DNA of 64,000 nt from Sipunculus nudus (taxonomy: Eukaryota; Annelida; Sipuncula; Golfingiida; Sipunculidae). The stretch is taken from assembly GCA_026874595.1 (NCBI GenBank), contig CM049308.1, forward strand, positions 18,474,001 through 18,538,000, in the 5' to 3' direction. Both the position numbers and the translations under genes were made by a program. Position 1 is the first letter of the stretch. Each line of letters starts with the position of its first letter. Below the pieces are notes generated by a model. It saw only the letters and a list, made by a program, of their open reading frames with translations, ran no database searches and had not been told where the DNA came from. Below, in pieces: positions 58,501-61,024 of this stretch.

Positions 58501-61024
58501 TTATCTTTTAAACTAATATATCAACAGAAATAATAGAATTTTTTGTGGGCAGTGCTACTTTTTACCTTTCAAGATGTAAATGGATTGTAAAATTTAACCA
58601 TAAGTGCATAAGTTATTTATGAACTTTGAAGTTTCTAAACAATTTTTATTGTGCTGTAAAGAATAAAAGTCAGTATAAGTGAAAAAAGTATATTGATCAC
58701 TAAATGTGTCAATCACAGGTAGTCTCCGTCCTGATACCAGTGATAGCTGTAATTGGATTTAATAATAAATTAATACAGTGTTTGACACTCAGAAAGAGAG
58801 ACTTGATGGAGAGATAGACACAATCATTTCAAAATTTTCTTTTAAACATCTTAATCAATAGAGCACCTGTACCTGATGGTTATTATTTCAAATACATTGT
58901 TCGATGAATATAAACATGCTGCACAGTGGGAGAACTTTACACCACGGACCATCAGTTGTGTGGTAAACAGTGTTGATATATATAGATTAACGATGAAAAA
59001 CATCTAATCCTTCCTGTTTGAAACTCAGGTGTTGGAGGAGTTTATATGTTCCTCAGCAGGGGGTGACCATGGAGAACAGTGTGACGCCTCTATCTGAGGA
59101 CATGAGTAGCGTGGGTGGTTCAGACGGTAGATGTTAGGGTCAACGTGAGAGATCGTGGGGAGGGGTGGAGGGATAGGTGAGGTAACCCACAAGTAACTGG
59201 GCAAGGCTTCTATGTGTAAGAGATGTCATACAGGTTGGCATTCCTGGCTTTTGAGTGTGTTTGGGTGGTCTTGTACGGAATCATGACAAATAATAAAACG
59301 GAAATTGTGCGTAATAATGAAGAGGAAATGATCAGATCAAGGGAATTTTCAAGAAAAGGACCTTTGCAGACCCCTTCATTTGGACCATCCCCATAACTAT
59401 TTGAATATTTCTGATCAGTTGTAATTTTTTCCTGGCGTCTATGATGTACAAAGATAAAGAAATAAATTGATATTAATGGTTAACATTAGAAAAAAAGCTC
59501 GTGCTTTAAAATTTTAATTTTGGAGCTGCAGGACCTTGGTTCATACCCTTTCAAGACCTTGCAAATTGAAAACAAGTATTTTCAACAGAAACCTGCAGTT
59601 TTGTTAAACTAGTGGTATAACAATATTTTCAAGGTGTAACCCATTACATCTAGGTTTAAGTGTGTATACAAAATGGCATCCTCATGAGTGGTTTTGAGTA
59701 ACTTAGTCTTGGAGGAGTAAACCTGTCAGTGTTAGATACGGATGTGGAGATGTGACGTGAAAGTACTGTGAGGACAGAGTCCAGGTGAGAATCTATTTGG
59801 GAAGACAGTTTTTGGCAGGGACAGCAAAAATTTGAGTGGAACAATATTTTTTTTTACCCCCAGGCTTATGGGCTATTGTCATCACAAATGCCGTCCAACT
59901 GTCTGGTGTCTGGTTGTTAACTTTTACCTTGTGAGCGGGATATCACAAAAAGATTTAAACATAGCTACCATACTTTTTCAGGGCAGATGTAAATTATAAC
60001 CAAATCTTGGTTTAGGTCTAAGTTGGATGAACTTGTTGACATAGTTTTAAAGGTCACACAGCTGTTTATGGAGAAAAAACTTCTAACCACTTTCTCAGGA
60101 ACCACATGATTGATATGAATAAAATATGGCGGGCTTATTTTAGATCTGGTGATTTGCTATTGCTGCAGCAGTGTGGTGTTGCCACCTGCAGCATTTGAAA
60201 TTTTACCAAATGTATTACGTTTTTCAAGTTTTGCCTTGTGAGCAGGATATCTCAAAAATTATGAAACATCAGTTCTTCATTACTTCAAGGCAGATCTATA
60301 TCAAGAAAATCCCAGTAAAGTTCAAAGATGGTTCACTTTGACCTACTTTTCAAGGTCACACAGCCATTTTAGAAAAAGAAATTGTGAGCCTATTTCCCAG
60401 GAACCATTGGATTGATTTGTATAAAACCTGGTGTATTGATTGGTCTTGGTGATCTGTTAATGCTGCACTAGGCTGGTGGCGCCACCTACAGTATCTTAAT
60501 TTTTACAAATTTTTATTACTTTTTTTTCAGTTGTGAACTAAATATCTAAAAAAGAATAAACAAATGTCCTTCATTTCCTCAGGACCTGCTTAGCAACAAA
60601 ATTTGGAAAACCTCAACTCAAAAAGACTGAAAGGGTAGGGCACAGCCAAATGGTCAAGACATTGGACCCTTGAGCAGAAAGTCCCGAGCAAACCCACCTC
60701 AGTCCCGTAGGCAAAAAGACGAAATCTTGATAGAAACTCAAAGGAGATTCACTCCAGTGTTTTAAGCACAACATGTGAAGTATTTGTAGTATCCTCGTTT
60801 CCCCATTTTTAGTAAAAATAGAACTGTCTAGTTAAGTTGATTATATATTTATAATACAACCACTGATATGGTATATTGTTCCATTACAGCAGAGAGATAA
60901 TCGTCAGGGTGGCTACAACCAGAGGGGTGGTAACAACCAGAGAGGTGGTCAAAACCAGCGAGGCGGTTACAGCCAGAGAGGGAGTTTCCCACAACCACCG
61001 TCCTACCAAGGCAGAAGGTACTAG
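1448..61024 (+). CDS. XRN2: XRN2, nuclear 5'-3' exoribonuclease 2 (3' 25 exons; 5' end outside window)
   Basis: XRN2/Rat1 degrades 5'-monophosphate RNA processively in the nucleus. It drives torpedo transcription termination and trims pre-rRNA and snoRNA. The exons joined here give 778 residues plus stop; with the missing N-terminus (about 235 residues in human XRN2) the protein would be near 1,010 aa, against 950 in human. Exons: 1448-1555, 2028-2077, 2387-2512, 3118-3197, 6879-6936, 7591-7648, 8944-8993, 10941-10988, 11483-11530, 12011-12157, 13855-13952, 18368-18452, 20670-20720, 21354-21461, 21849-21938, 22598-22754, 23153-23253, 24355-24434, 25604-25660, 26618-26686, 27460-27594, 28998-29101, 52752-52809, 54746-54980, 60890-61024. 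The lengths sum to 2,336, and every junction keeps phase. Visible features are the [12 protein letters not shown] catalytic block, a CCHC knuckle, the [10 protein letters not shown] motif, the CR2 blocks [24 protein letters not shown] and [12 protein letters not shown], and a Q/N/G/R-rich tail with RGG repeats. All splice sites are GT-AG. The extra length relative to human is in the tail. Confidence 0.97.
1556..2386 (+). other. XRN2 introns 1-2 (split by exon 2)
   Basis: AT-rich intron sequence on both sides of exon 2 (2028-2077). I see no repeat family or motif of note. Confidence 0.6.
2028..2077 (+). CDS. XRN2: XRN2 exon 2: second half of CCHC zinc knuckle
   Basis: Encodes [16 protein letters not shown] after completing the split Gly codon. 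With exon 1 it gives C-x2-C-x4-H-x4-C, the zinc knuckle of XRN2 proteins that yeast Xrn1 lacks. Acceptor gtcacag, donor gag|gtagat. Confidence 0.95.
2387..2512 (+). CDS. XRN2: XRN2 exon 3: CR1 helical segment
   Basis: Forty-two codons, phase 0 at both ends, starting [19 protein letters not shown] and continuing [13 protein letters not shown]. This aligns with the human EGEFIFLRLNVLREYLERE block. Acceptor tttgcag, donor gag|gtaaat. Confidence 0.96.
2770..2890. mobile_element. fragment of the fold-back element family
   Basis: Contains GGCACAATGCCAAGAATCAG, GAGCTGGATGCACAATG and CTCTCATTGGTCT, which match the internal parts of the fuller copies at 51418-51782 and 55058-55410. The long terminal arms are missing. 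Confidence 0.5.
3118..3197 (+). CDS. XRN2: XRN2 exon 4: [10 protein letters not shown] catalytic motif
   Basis: Encodes [20 protein letters not shown] followed by LPSLAI. The Asp in GND is the last acidic metal ligand of the XRN active site (yeast Xrn1 Asp292 equivalent). It ends with two bases of a split Arg codon. Confidence 0.96.
3227..3980. repeat. TTTTTAGCTCAGCTGA repeat, two units
   Basis: The start TTTTTAGCTCAGCTGACT occurs near 3229 and again near 3884, each followed by GAGCTATAGTGAT-like and CTTTGTCC sequence. Inside, GGCACAAATCATAACC with a downstream CCAGGGAGGTC recurs at about a 353-base spacing (3313, 3667). This start sequence is familiar from bivalve interspersed repeats (memory, not searched). 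Confidence 0.6.
4255..4345. repeat. interspersed repeat, copy inverted relative to 27240-27335
   Basis: GGTGGGAGTCGGTTCC followed by a stretch including CAACTGATGATCGATTA. The reverse complement matches 27240-27335 (GATGATGGATTATGATATAG then GGAACTGACTCCCACC), so these are two copies of one family in opposite orientation. Confidence 0.55.
4370..5000. other. unassigned CpG-richer island in intron 4
   Basis: Composition is less AT-rich and richer in CG dinucleotides than the surrounding intron. Open frames of 84-89 codons on both strands show no family I recognise. It could be the inside of a transposon that also includes the following tandem repeat. Confidence 0.3.
5064..6213. repeat. 280-bp tandem repeat block bounded by GTATCCGCC/GGCGGATAC
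   Basis: About three units of 279-280 bp, read from CATATCTC-GGGAACCGTTTGAC at 5293, 5573 and 5852 and a decayed start near 6130. Units carry the palindrome AGGTGGCGCCACCT or variants. The block is bounded by inverted 9-mers GTATCCGCC (5064) and GGCGGATAC (6205). A hairpin sits at 5064-5093: GTATCCGCCAAAAC, loop AGA, GTTTTGCGGATAC. A short CCG microsatellite is at 5111-5128. Probably a non-autonomous element with internal tandem repeats. Confidence 0.65.
6879..6936 (+). CDS. XRN2: XRN2 exon 5: CR1 helix
   Basis: Completes the split Arg, then encodes [19 protein letters not shown], matching human [20 protein letters not shown]. Acceptor ttgttttag, donor ggg|gtaaga. Confidence 0.95.
6978..7048. 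repeat. short tandem repeat, ACACAACC unit
   Basis: Three to four copies of an about 20-base unit ACAACCACACACAG-GGTAC in intron 5. Confidence 0.7.
7591..7648 (+). CDS. XRN2: XRN2 exon 6: CR1 ([11 protein letters not shown])
   Basis: Encodes [19 protein letters not shown] and the first base of a Glu codon. This is the conserved GYLT-SG-VNL segment at the end of CR1. Acceptor ggttccag, donor caag|gtagg. Confidence 0.95.
7820..8330. repeat. 154-bp tandem repeat family (GAGGTCAGAGGTCACC)
   Basis: AATGAGGTCAGAGGTCACC-type sequence recurs at about 7843, 7998 and 8151, each with GGTGTTGCTGCAGTAACTT and TTTGATGAAACT downstream. The same family reappears at 35755-36300. Confidence 0.7.
8944..8993 (+). 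CDS. XRN2: XRN2 exon 7: end of CR1 ([11 protein letters not shown])
   Basis: Encodes [17 protein letters not shown], matching human GEVEDSIFKKRKDDED. Preceded by a T-rich tract and ttatttcag; donor gat|gtaaat. Confidence 0.95.
9150..10371. mobile_element. pogo/Tigger-like DNA transposon remnant
   Basis: The left end CAGTGGAACCCC (9150) and right end GGGGTTCCACTT (to 10371) are inverted repeats, flanked by TA at 9148-9149 and 10372-10373 as expected for the Tc1/mariner superfamily. Both ends carry many GGTCGTAATT/GGTCGCAAT subterminal repeats. A minus-strand frame inside (9458-9649) looks like the N-terminal helix-turn-helix of a pogo/CENP-B type transposase. At 1.22 kb and without a DDE domain it is a deleted, non-autonomous copy. 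Confidence 0.75.
9458..9649 (-). pseudogene. transposase N-terminal HTH fragment (pogo/CENP-B type)
   Basis: A 63-codon frame begins [18 protein letters not shown] and continues with a Ser-containing turn and [13 protein letters not shown]. The pattern K-x-L-(S/T)-L-x-x-K-(V/L)-x-(F/I)-I-K, then a second helix ending in Q/I-L-K, is that of the psq/CENP-B N-terminal HTH that starts pogo/Tigger transposases. No DDE catalytic part follows and the frame stops, so it is a relic. It lies antisense within XRN2 intron 7. Confidence 0.5.
10500..10915. repeat. interspersed repeat ending AAAGGCAAC
   Basis: Starts around GGGTTAAAATTTCGCAATATT and ends with TCATGAATTTGAGACCCTC then AAAAAGGCAACCATAGTAAC. 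Related pieces occur at 52530-52620 (TTTGCG-TATTGCAATATT then AAAAAGGCAACTAC) and 56080-56515. Confidence 0.45.
10941..10988 (+). CDS. XRN2: XRN2 exon 8: basic linker
   Basis: Sixteen codons: [16 protein letters not shown], matching the human FRRRQKEKRKRMKR stretch. Highly basic, a plausible RNA or nuclear-import contact. Phase 0 at both ends. Confidence 0.92.
10989..12010 (+). other. XRN2 introns 8-9 (split by exon 9)
   Basis: AT-rich intron sequence flanking exon 9 (11483-11530). It contains one near-consensus CTCF-like site on the minus strand at 11087-11099; otherwise I see nothing. Confidence 0.5.
11483..11530 (+). CDS. XRN2: XRN2 exon 9: linker
   Basis: Sixteen codons: [16 protein letters not shown], in the position of human QPAFTPSGILTPH. 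Weakly conserved; supported by tttttcacag and cag|gtaagt borders and by phase. Confidence 0.88.
12011..12157 (+). CDS. XRN2: XRN2 exon 10: linker with RQTAYEMRM motif
   Basis: Forty-nine codons from [20 protein letters not shown] to [13 protein letters not shown]. The NPRQ-AYEMRM core is shared with human XRN2. The remainder is Ala/Asn/Glu rich. Phase 0 at both ends. Confidence 0.94.
12240..12420. mobile_element. tRNA-like SINE fragment (possible)
   Basis: AGCCTAATGGTTAAGCC resembles an A-box region and is followed by CCCATGGTCACCCCTCTG. Similar A-box-like starts occur at 21606, 34275, 35505, 55980 and 60645. The identity of the family is not established. Confidence 0.3.
12306..12318 (+). 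promoter_or_regulatory. CTCF-like motif, exact core match
   Basis: CCACCAGGTGGCA fits the core CTCF consensus CCASYAGRKGGCR at every position. It is followed by GCG, also CTCF-like. Confidence 0.4.
12818..13116. mobile_element. fold-back DNA element, copy 1
   Basis: Left arm ACACTCCTCACG ... CCAGATCTCCTTTGTTTTAA ... TTGCATAGCAA ... ACCAGGGCTGGCACAGGGCC. The right arm is its reverse complement with about 80% identity and ends GAGGAGTGT. Arms are about 115 bp around a short loop. No coding capacity, so a non-autonomous MITE or fold-back element. Further copies lie at 51418-51782 and 55058-55410. Confidence 0.8.
13855..13952 (+). CDS. XRN2: XRN2 exon 11: KRKAED nuclear-localisation/acidic segment
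   Basis: Encodes [20 protein letters not shown] then [12 protein letters not shown]. Human has KRKAEDSDSEPEPED at the same place. The basic KRK followed by Ser/Asp/Glu suggests an NLS next to casein-kinase-2 type sites (inference). Confidence 0.94.
13985..15790. repeat. tandem repeat family with GTGGCGCCACCT, intron 11
   Basis: Begins GACCTGTCCGTCCGTCTGTC. The motif AATATTTCACAGAAATGATCC recurs in decayed form near 14165, 14480, 14655, 14835 and 15505, each followed by a TTGTTC-AATGGTTT-GTT and TTTTGGCCGAGTTA block. TGGTGGCGCCACCTGCATCG at 14379 and a variant at 15719 link it to the block at 5064-6213. Confidence 0.65.
15900..16440. repeat. GGTCAAGAGTTCACTCAGTGCAG tandem repeats
   Basis: Many copies of GGTCAAGAGTTCACTCAGTG with CAGCCAGATA or CAGCCAAG, in a larger unit starting GGCAGACTGCCAACTGT. 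An open frame at 16032-16268 is a by-product of this repeat. Confidence 0.75.
16560..17300. repeat. decayed repeats (GGTGTCACCACCT; GATGGATGACCTTGA)
   Basis: 16567-16720 resembles the GTGGCGCCACCT family. 17010-17290 holds two decayed units with GAAGATGG-TGACCTTGA and AATGATGTTAA. Confidence 0.5.
17300..18367 (+). other. remainder of XRN2 intron 11
   Basis: Non-repetitive as far as I can see. Several 60-98 codon frames on both strands have no recognisable homology. Confidence 0.4.
18368..18452 (+). CDS. XRN2: XRN2 exon 12: start of CR2
   Basis: Completes a Lys codon, then [20 protein letters not shown] and DLDFRHAV. Matches human RLWEAGWKQRYYKNKFDVDAAD. Acceptor tattgtag, donor gtg|gtgagt. 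Confidence 0.96.
18500..19370 (+). other. XRN2 intron 12, 5' part
   Basis: AT-rich. A 120-codon open frame (18575-18937, plus strand) shows no domain or family I recognise and no splice context, so I do not call it a gene. Confidence 0.4.
19378..19914. mobile_element. 537-bp MITE with TAGTCCGTTTCA inverted ends
   Basis: Left end TAGTCCGTTTCATCCC ... CCACCTGTTTTTTG and right end CAAAAAACAGGT ... GGTGAAACGGACTA are inverted repeats of about 37 bp. TA flanks both sides (19376-19377, 19915-19916). No transposase is present. The TA target site suggests Tc1/mariner mobilisation. Confidence 0.75.
19917..20669 (+). other. XRN2 intron 12, 3' part
   Basis: AT-rich intron; no feature seen. Confidence 0.5.
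20670..20720 (+). CDS. XRN2: XRN2 exon 13: CR2 WVLRYYYQ
   Basis: Seventeen codons: [17 protein letters not shown], nearly identical to the human [16 protein letters not shown] region. Phase 0 at both ends. Confidence 0.97.
20721..21353 (+). other. XRN2 intron 13
   Basis: AT-rich intron; no feature seen. Confidence 0.6.
21354..21461 (+). CDS. XRN2: XRN2 exon 14: CR2 [17 protein letters not shown]
   Basis: Thirty-six codons starting [20 protein letters not shown]. This aromatic block is a hallmark of the XRN family CR2 region. Acceptor tatttcag, donor ccg|gtaagg. Confidence 0.97.
21604..21795 (+). mobile_element. tRNA-like SINE
   Basis: CAGTCGAGTGGTAACAAGC is A-box-like and CCTGGGTTTGATTCCTGG contains GGTTTGATTCC, close to the B-box consensus GGTTCGANTCC, at tRNA-like spacing. 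The body continues to about 21795. Confidence 0.5.
21849..21938 (+). CDS. XRN2: XRN2 exon 15: CR2 [15 protein letters not shown]
   Basis: Thirty codons: [20 protein letters not shown] then [10 protein letters not shown]. The first 15 residues are identical to human XRN2. Phase 0 at both ends. Confidence 0.97.
21939..22597 (+). other. XRN2 intron 15
   Basis: Near its start is CCGATTAATCGATTATATC, an inverted-repeat-like sequence that may be a transposon end. The rest is AT-rich without recognisable features. Confidence 0.4.
22598..22754 (+). CDS. XRN2: XRN2 exon 16: CR2 [25 protein letters not shown]
   Basis: Encodes [20 protein letters not shown], then [20 protein letters not shown] and [12 protein letters not shown]. 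The [14 protein letters not shown] block is strongly conserved. Ends with one base of an Arg codon. Confidence 0.97.
22755..23152 (+). other. XRN2 intron 16
   Basis: Strongly AT-rich (TTTAAATGATTTATTTTAC-like). No feature seen. Confidence 0.6.
23153..23253 (+). CDS. XRN2: XRN2 exon 17: post-CR2 segment
   Basis: Completes Arg, then [20 protein letters not shown] and [13 protein letters not shown]. Aligns with human RNSLGGDVLFVGKHHPLHD and ILELYQTGSTE. Confidence 0.94.
23520..23990. repeat. decayed GGATCTTCAAGGTCAAAT repeat
   Basis: TGACCTTGATCTGGATCTTC then AAGGTCAAATCAGCAG matches the family at 31190-31970. An ATAGTGTTTGGTCTG start (23550) parallels ATAGTGTTTGGTATG at 31230. Confidence 0.55.
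24055..24240. repeat. interspersed repeat related to 55560-55900
   Basis: Contains ACTAGGCCTGAGTGACACCA, AGTATAAAATAAAA and ACCTGTCACACCGTCCCAAA; the copy near 55790-55870 has TCACCAGGCCTGGTAAACAC, ATATAAAATGAAA and CCCTGTCACATAGTCCGAAA. Confidence 0.5.
24355..24434 (+). CDS. XRN2: XRN2 exon 18
   Basis: Encodes [20 protein letters not shown] then FAVSEG, with a split Ser codon at the end. Corresponds to human VPPELCHGIQGKFSLDEEA. Acceptor gtgtttcag, donor gcag|gtgagt. Confidence 0.93.
24435..25603 (+). other. XRN2 intron 18
   Basis: AT-rich. CCACCAGGTGTCA at 24604 is one base off the CTCF core. No coding or repeat feature otherwise seen. Confidence 0.5.
25604..25660 (+). CDS. XRN2: XRN2 exon 19
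   Basis: Completes Ser, then [18 protein letters not shown] and two bases of the next Ser. Corresponds to human VCSPVPMLRDLTQNTVVS. Confidence 0.93.
25887..26432 (+). repeat. 273-bp near-identical tandem duplication
   Basis: CATAATGTGAGTTTATACAT starts at 25887 and again at 26160. The two copies (25887-26159, 26160-26432) are colinear to GTAAGAAGTAACTT with only a few differences, for example TTATTGTATG versus TTAATGTATG. The near-identity points to a recent duplication in intron 19. Confidence 0.95.
26618..26686 (+). CDS. XRN2: XRN2 exon 20: [14 protein letters not shown]
   Basis: Encodes [20 protein letters not shown] then NA and a split Lys. Human has INFKDPQFAEDYIFKAVMLPGA. The acceptor follows a T17 run at 26591-26607. 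Confidence 0.95.
26687..27459 (+). other. XRN2 intron 20
   Basis: Mostly unremarkable; contains the inverted partner (27240-27335) of the repeat at 4255-4345. Confidence 0.5.
27460..27594 (+). CDS. XRN2: XRN2 exon 21: W-PQLGF motif and start of G/R-rich tail
   Basis: Encodes [20 protein letters not shown] then [20 protein letters not shown] and ARRFI. Human has VLKPSDWE and GRQWKPQLGFNRDRR here. The acceptor is a slightly unusual gttttgag|g. Confidence 0.94.
27595..28997 (+). other. XRN2 intron 21
   Basis: AT-rich, with the long AT microsatellite at 28504-28575. No other feature seen. Confidence 0.5.
28504..28575. repeat. (TA)36 microsatellite
   Basis: Uninterrupted TA dinucleotides over 72 bases; expected to be length-variable. 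Confidence 0.98.
28998..29101 (+). CDS. XRN2: XRN2 exon 22: low-complexity tail
   Basis: Completes Ser, then [20 protein letters not shown] and [14 protein letters not shown], ending on one base of an Asp codon. Low-complexity, so homology is weak, but the phase agrees with exon 23. Reading on past the donor meets a stop after nine codons (29125-29127). Confidence 0.88.
30601..30613 (-). promoter_or_regulatory. CTCF-like motif, exact core match
   Basis: The minus strand reads CCACTAGATGGCA, fitting CCASYAGRKGGCR at every position. Confidence 0.35.
31190..31970. repeat. about 145-bp tandem repeat (GTGACCTTGACC family)
   Basis: Begins near GGGGGGAGACATAGTGTTTG. Units with GAGTTTGAATACTGGTGACC, TTGACCTT-ATC-TCAAGGTCA and CATAACTTTTGAAC recur near 31363, 31509, 31652 and 31850. 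Confidence 0.65.
33733..34027. repeat. GTGT/CTGTGT-rich low-complexity tract
   Basis: Almost only T and G with periodic C (TGTGTGTCTG, TGTTTTTCTGTGTG). It produces overlapping false reading frames of 63-144 codons on both strands, rich in Cys/Val/Phe or Thr/His. Confidence 0.85.
34270..34350. mobile_element. SINE-like fragment
   Basis: GTAGGGAAGTGATTAAGATATTAC (A-box-like), then CTTTGGTTTGGTCCGTGCC (B-box-like). Weak but with tRNA-like spacing. Confidence 0.3.
34900..35345. promoter_or_regulatory. enhancer-like non-coding island A
   Basis: Non-repetitive, mixed composition, in contrast to the AT-rich flanks. Contains TAATGAC (35171) and GTCATTA (35181), an inverted pair with a 3-base spacer typical of paired homeodomain cores, plus TTTATTTGACG and TTAATATTATTGG. 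Conservation has not been tested. Confidence 0.3.
35755..36300. repeat. CGCCTGTCATATGACGGGAG repeat with GAGGTCAGAGGTCAC units
   Basis: Starts with a hairpin-like CCTGTCATATGACGGG, then TTTTGGTATACCCACTGTCC and GTCCGTTCGTCC. Three units carry AAGGTCACGTGTCAC, GAGGTCAGAGGTCACCA and GAGGTCAGAGGTCACAA. Same internal family as 7820-8330, here with its 5' start. Confidence 0.65.
36780..37300. promoter_or_regulatory. enhancer-like non-coding island B
   Basis: Mixed composition with CG dinucleotides, no repeats. Contains the perfect inverted pair GTCAAG-A-CTTGAC (36850-36862), whose TCAAG/CTTGA halves match NKX2-type cores, and GATAAATCACAAC (PBX/HOX-like TGATTTAT on minus). Functional status unknown. 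Confidence 0.3.
37526..37570. repeat. (TA)n microsatellite
   Basis: Uninterrupted TA repeat of about 22 units. Confidence 0.97.
38080..38560. promoter_or_regulatory. enhancer- or CpG-island-like stretch C
   Basis: The most CG-rich part of the giant intron (CTCCGTCTGCGACCGG; CGTCTCGTGAGTGTCCGACG). Holds a full CRE palindrome TGACGTCA (38494-38501) overlapping TCAAGTG (38499-38505), an NKX2-type site. Could be an enhancer or an internal promoter. Confidence 0.35.
39400..40130. promoter_or_regulatory. enhancer-like non-coding island D
   Basis: Non-repetitive and complex. Near 39847-39890 it has TTTTAATTAAGCGGCAG, GATTGCCATGGACAATAACA and AGGTATTATTAGTG, combining homeodomain (TTAATTAA), SOX-like (ACAATAACAA) and a partial X-box. 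No frame of useful length. Confidence 0.3.
40536..40812. repeat. purine-rich (GAGA/GACAGA) tract
   Basis: About 275 bases almost purely A and G with occasional C, built on GAGAGA, GACAGA and AAAGAGA. Produces a false Ser/Leu/Phe frame on the minus strand. Confidence 0.85.
42240..43110. repeat. about 120-bp tandem repeat (GAGCACTTG-TTCAGGG)
   Basis: Units share CCTGTGGCAT-AGAGCACTTG, CTTCAGGGTACA-TACAACC and TGTGTGTATTCTGAATGTCTTAA. Seen near 42275, 42390, 42810 (partial), 42930 and 43050. Confidence 0.6.
43985..44545. promoter_or_regulatory. enhancer-like non-coding island E
   Basis: Mixed composition, no repeats, several CG dinucleotides (GGTCGCGTCGCTACC, TTACGGCTCC) and homeodomain-like GATCTAATTCTAATCATGG and GCATGCTAATCATGG. 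No supported reading frame. Confidence 0.3.
45235..45259. repeat. C25 homopolymer
   Basis: An uninterrupted run of 25 C. Its true length is uncertain from assembly alone. Confidence 0.95.
45750..46145. promoter_or_regulatory. enhancer-like non-coding island F
   Basis: Complex, non-repetitive DNA just before the minisatellite, with GTCGGCCATGATTAATTTCC and TGACCGAGTCGTTTAC. It resembles the other islands in composition. Confidence 0.25.
46460..48625. repeat. 39-bp minisatellite, about 55 units
   Basis: Core unit reads GGCTGTGCCTGTCAGTAGTA then GTCAGTGGTAGGTTCTCTA (39 bases). Main variants replace TCTCTAGGC by CATTGGGC, CACTAGGC or CACCAGGC; edge units are diverged or shortened, and central units are nearly identical. 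Because 39 is a multiple of three and no stop arises in two frames, it reads as 13-residue repeats on both strands. It lies inside XRN2 intron 22 and shows no splice context or start consistent with real coding. Confidence 0.98.
49090..49635. promoter_or_regulatory. enhancer-like non-coding island G
   Basis: Non-repetitive, mixed composition. Contains TGATTGACAG (49526-49535), the canonical PBX-MEIS/PREP decamer, and a CTCF-like ACACCAGATGGCGCC on minus (49587-49601) with one mismatch in the core. A 100-codon frame here lacks any recognisable homology. Confidence 0.35.
50250..50309 (+). repeat. three 20-bp tandem units
   Basis: TGTTTACAGATAGTCTATCA, TGTTAACAGATGGTTTATCA and TGTTTACAGATGGTTTATCA follow each other exactly. 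TGTTTAC matches the forkhead core. Confidence 0.9.
50370..51130. promoter_or_regulatory. enhancer-like non-coding island H
   Basis: The longest complex, repeat-free island. It contains TTAATTGGTTAATC, CGCTAATTGGTTGACATG, GCGTGATTTTTACGG and ATTTTATTGGGTAATTTGAC, a dense set of homeodomain-like cores. Frames of 73-79 codons on both strands are unrecognised. A strong candidate for alignment between species. Confidence 0.35.
51418..51782. mobile_element. fold-back DNA element, copy 2
   Basis: Left part ACGCAGCAGTAATACAGTG with CCAGATCTCCTTCG, right part TTGCTATACAAAGCAGCAG with TTAAAGCGAAGGAGATG, mutual reverse complements. Contains GGCTGGCACAGTGCCAAACA and TGTGCCAGCCCTGGTGG as in copies 1 and 3. 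Confidence 0.75.
52240..52460. promoter_or_regulatory. island with RFX X-box
   Basis: Complex sequence including ATTGCCATGGCAAC (52399-52412), one base off the perfect RFX X-box palindrome GTTGCCATGGCAAC. X-boxes drive ciliary and neuronal genes through RFX factors (family knowledge). Confidence 0.4.
52752..52809 (+). CDS. XRN2: XRN2 exon 23: Q/G-rich tail
   Basis: Completes Asp, then [18 protein letters not shown] and a split Arg. Acceptor tttgtttcag, donor acag|gtagga. Phase 1 in and phase 2 out fit both neighbours, which supports its joining across the 23.65-kb intron. Confidence 0.88.
52810..54745 (+). other. XRN2 intron 23
   Basis: AT-rich intron. Apart from the CTCF-like match at 53062-53074, no feature seen. 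Confidence 0.5.
53062..53074 (-). promoter_or_regulatory. CTCF-like motif, exact core match
   Basis: The minus strand reads CCACCAGAGGGCA and continues C, a full match to CCASYAGRKGGCRS. Confidence 0.45.
54746..54980 (+). CDS. XRN2: XRN2 exon 24: Q/N/R/S/Y-rich tail
   Basis: Completes Arg, then 78 codons beginning [20 protein letters not shown] and ending [10 protein letters not shown]. Rich in Gln, Gly, Ser, Tyr and Arg, with repeated RGY and YGSQQ-like pieces, prion-like in composition. Acceptor atttcag, donor cag|gtaagc. Phase 0 out. Confidence 0.9.
55058..55410. mobile_element. fold-back DNA element, copy 3
   Basis: Starts 78 bases after exon 24. Left CACCGCTATATCTCATCCGC ... ACCAGGGCTGGCACAAGGCC; right TTGGCTCTGTGCCAGCTTTG ... 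CAAAGCAGCGGTTAAAGC. Long imperfect inverted arms as in copies 1 and 2. Confidence 0.75.
55560..55900. repeat. interspersed repeat related to 24055-24240
   Basis: Shares the TCACCAGGCCTGGTAAACAC / ATATAAAATGAAA / CCTGTCACATAGTCC block. The 5' half (GGGCCCCAACCCAGGGGAGT) is present only in this copy. Confidence 0.5.
57370..57730. promoter_or_regulatory. enhancer-like non-coding island I (intron 24)
   Basis: Mixed-composition island with GATGGGTAAACACAGCC (forkhead core GTAAACA), a hairpin-like GGCCCTTCGGGGCTGG and several CG dinucleotides. No convincing frame. Confidence 0.3.
58920..59280. promoter_or_regulatory. enhancer-like non-coding island J (intron 24)
   Basis: Complex sequence with GTGTGGTAAACAGTG (forkhead-like), AGATTAACGATG and GGGTGACCATGG. 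Similar character to island I. Confidence 0.25.
59876..60545. repeat. about 280-bp tandem repeat (GTGGCGCCACCT family), intron 24
   Basis: Two to three units with CTTGTGAGCGGGATATC, AAGGTCACACAGC and TTTTCTCAGGAACCA-TTGAT. The link to the blocks at 5064 and 13985 is TGGTGTTGCCACCTGCAG (60174) and TGGTGGCGCCACCTACAG (60475). Confidence 0.65.
60890..61024 (+). CDS. XRN2: XRN2 exon 25 (last): RGG repeats and stop
   Basis: Forty-four codons plus TAG at 61022-61024. Contains four QRGG/QRGS units spaced about six residues apart (NQRGG, NQRGG, NQRGG, SQRGS) and ends YQGRRY. Human XRN2 also ends with an Arg/Gly-rich then Gly-Arg-Tyr type tail. RGG boxes usually bind RNA and are Arg-methylated (family knowledge). 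Confidence 0.93.
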   Translation, partial: QRDNRQGGYNQRGGNNQRGGQNQRGGYSQRGSFPQPPSYQGRRY

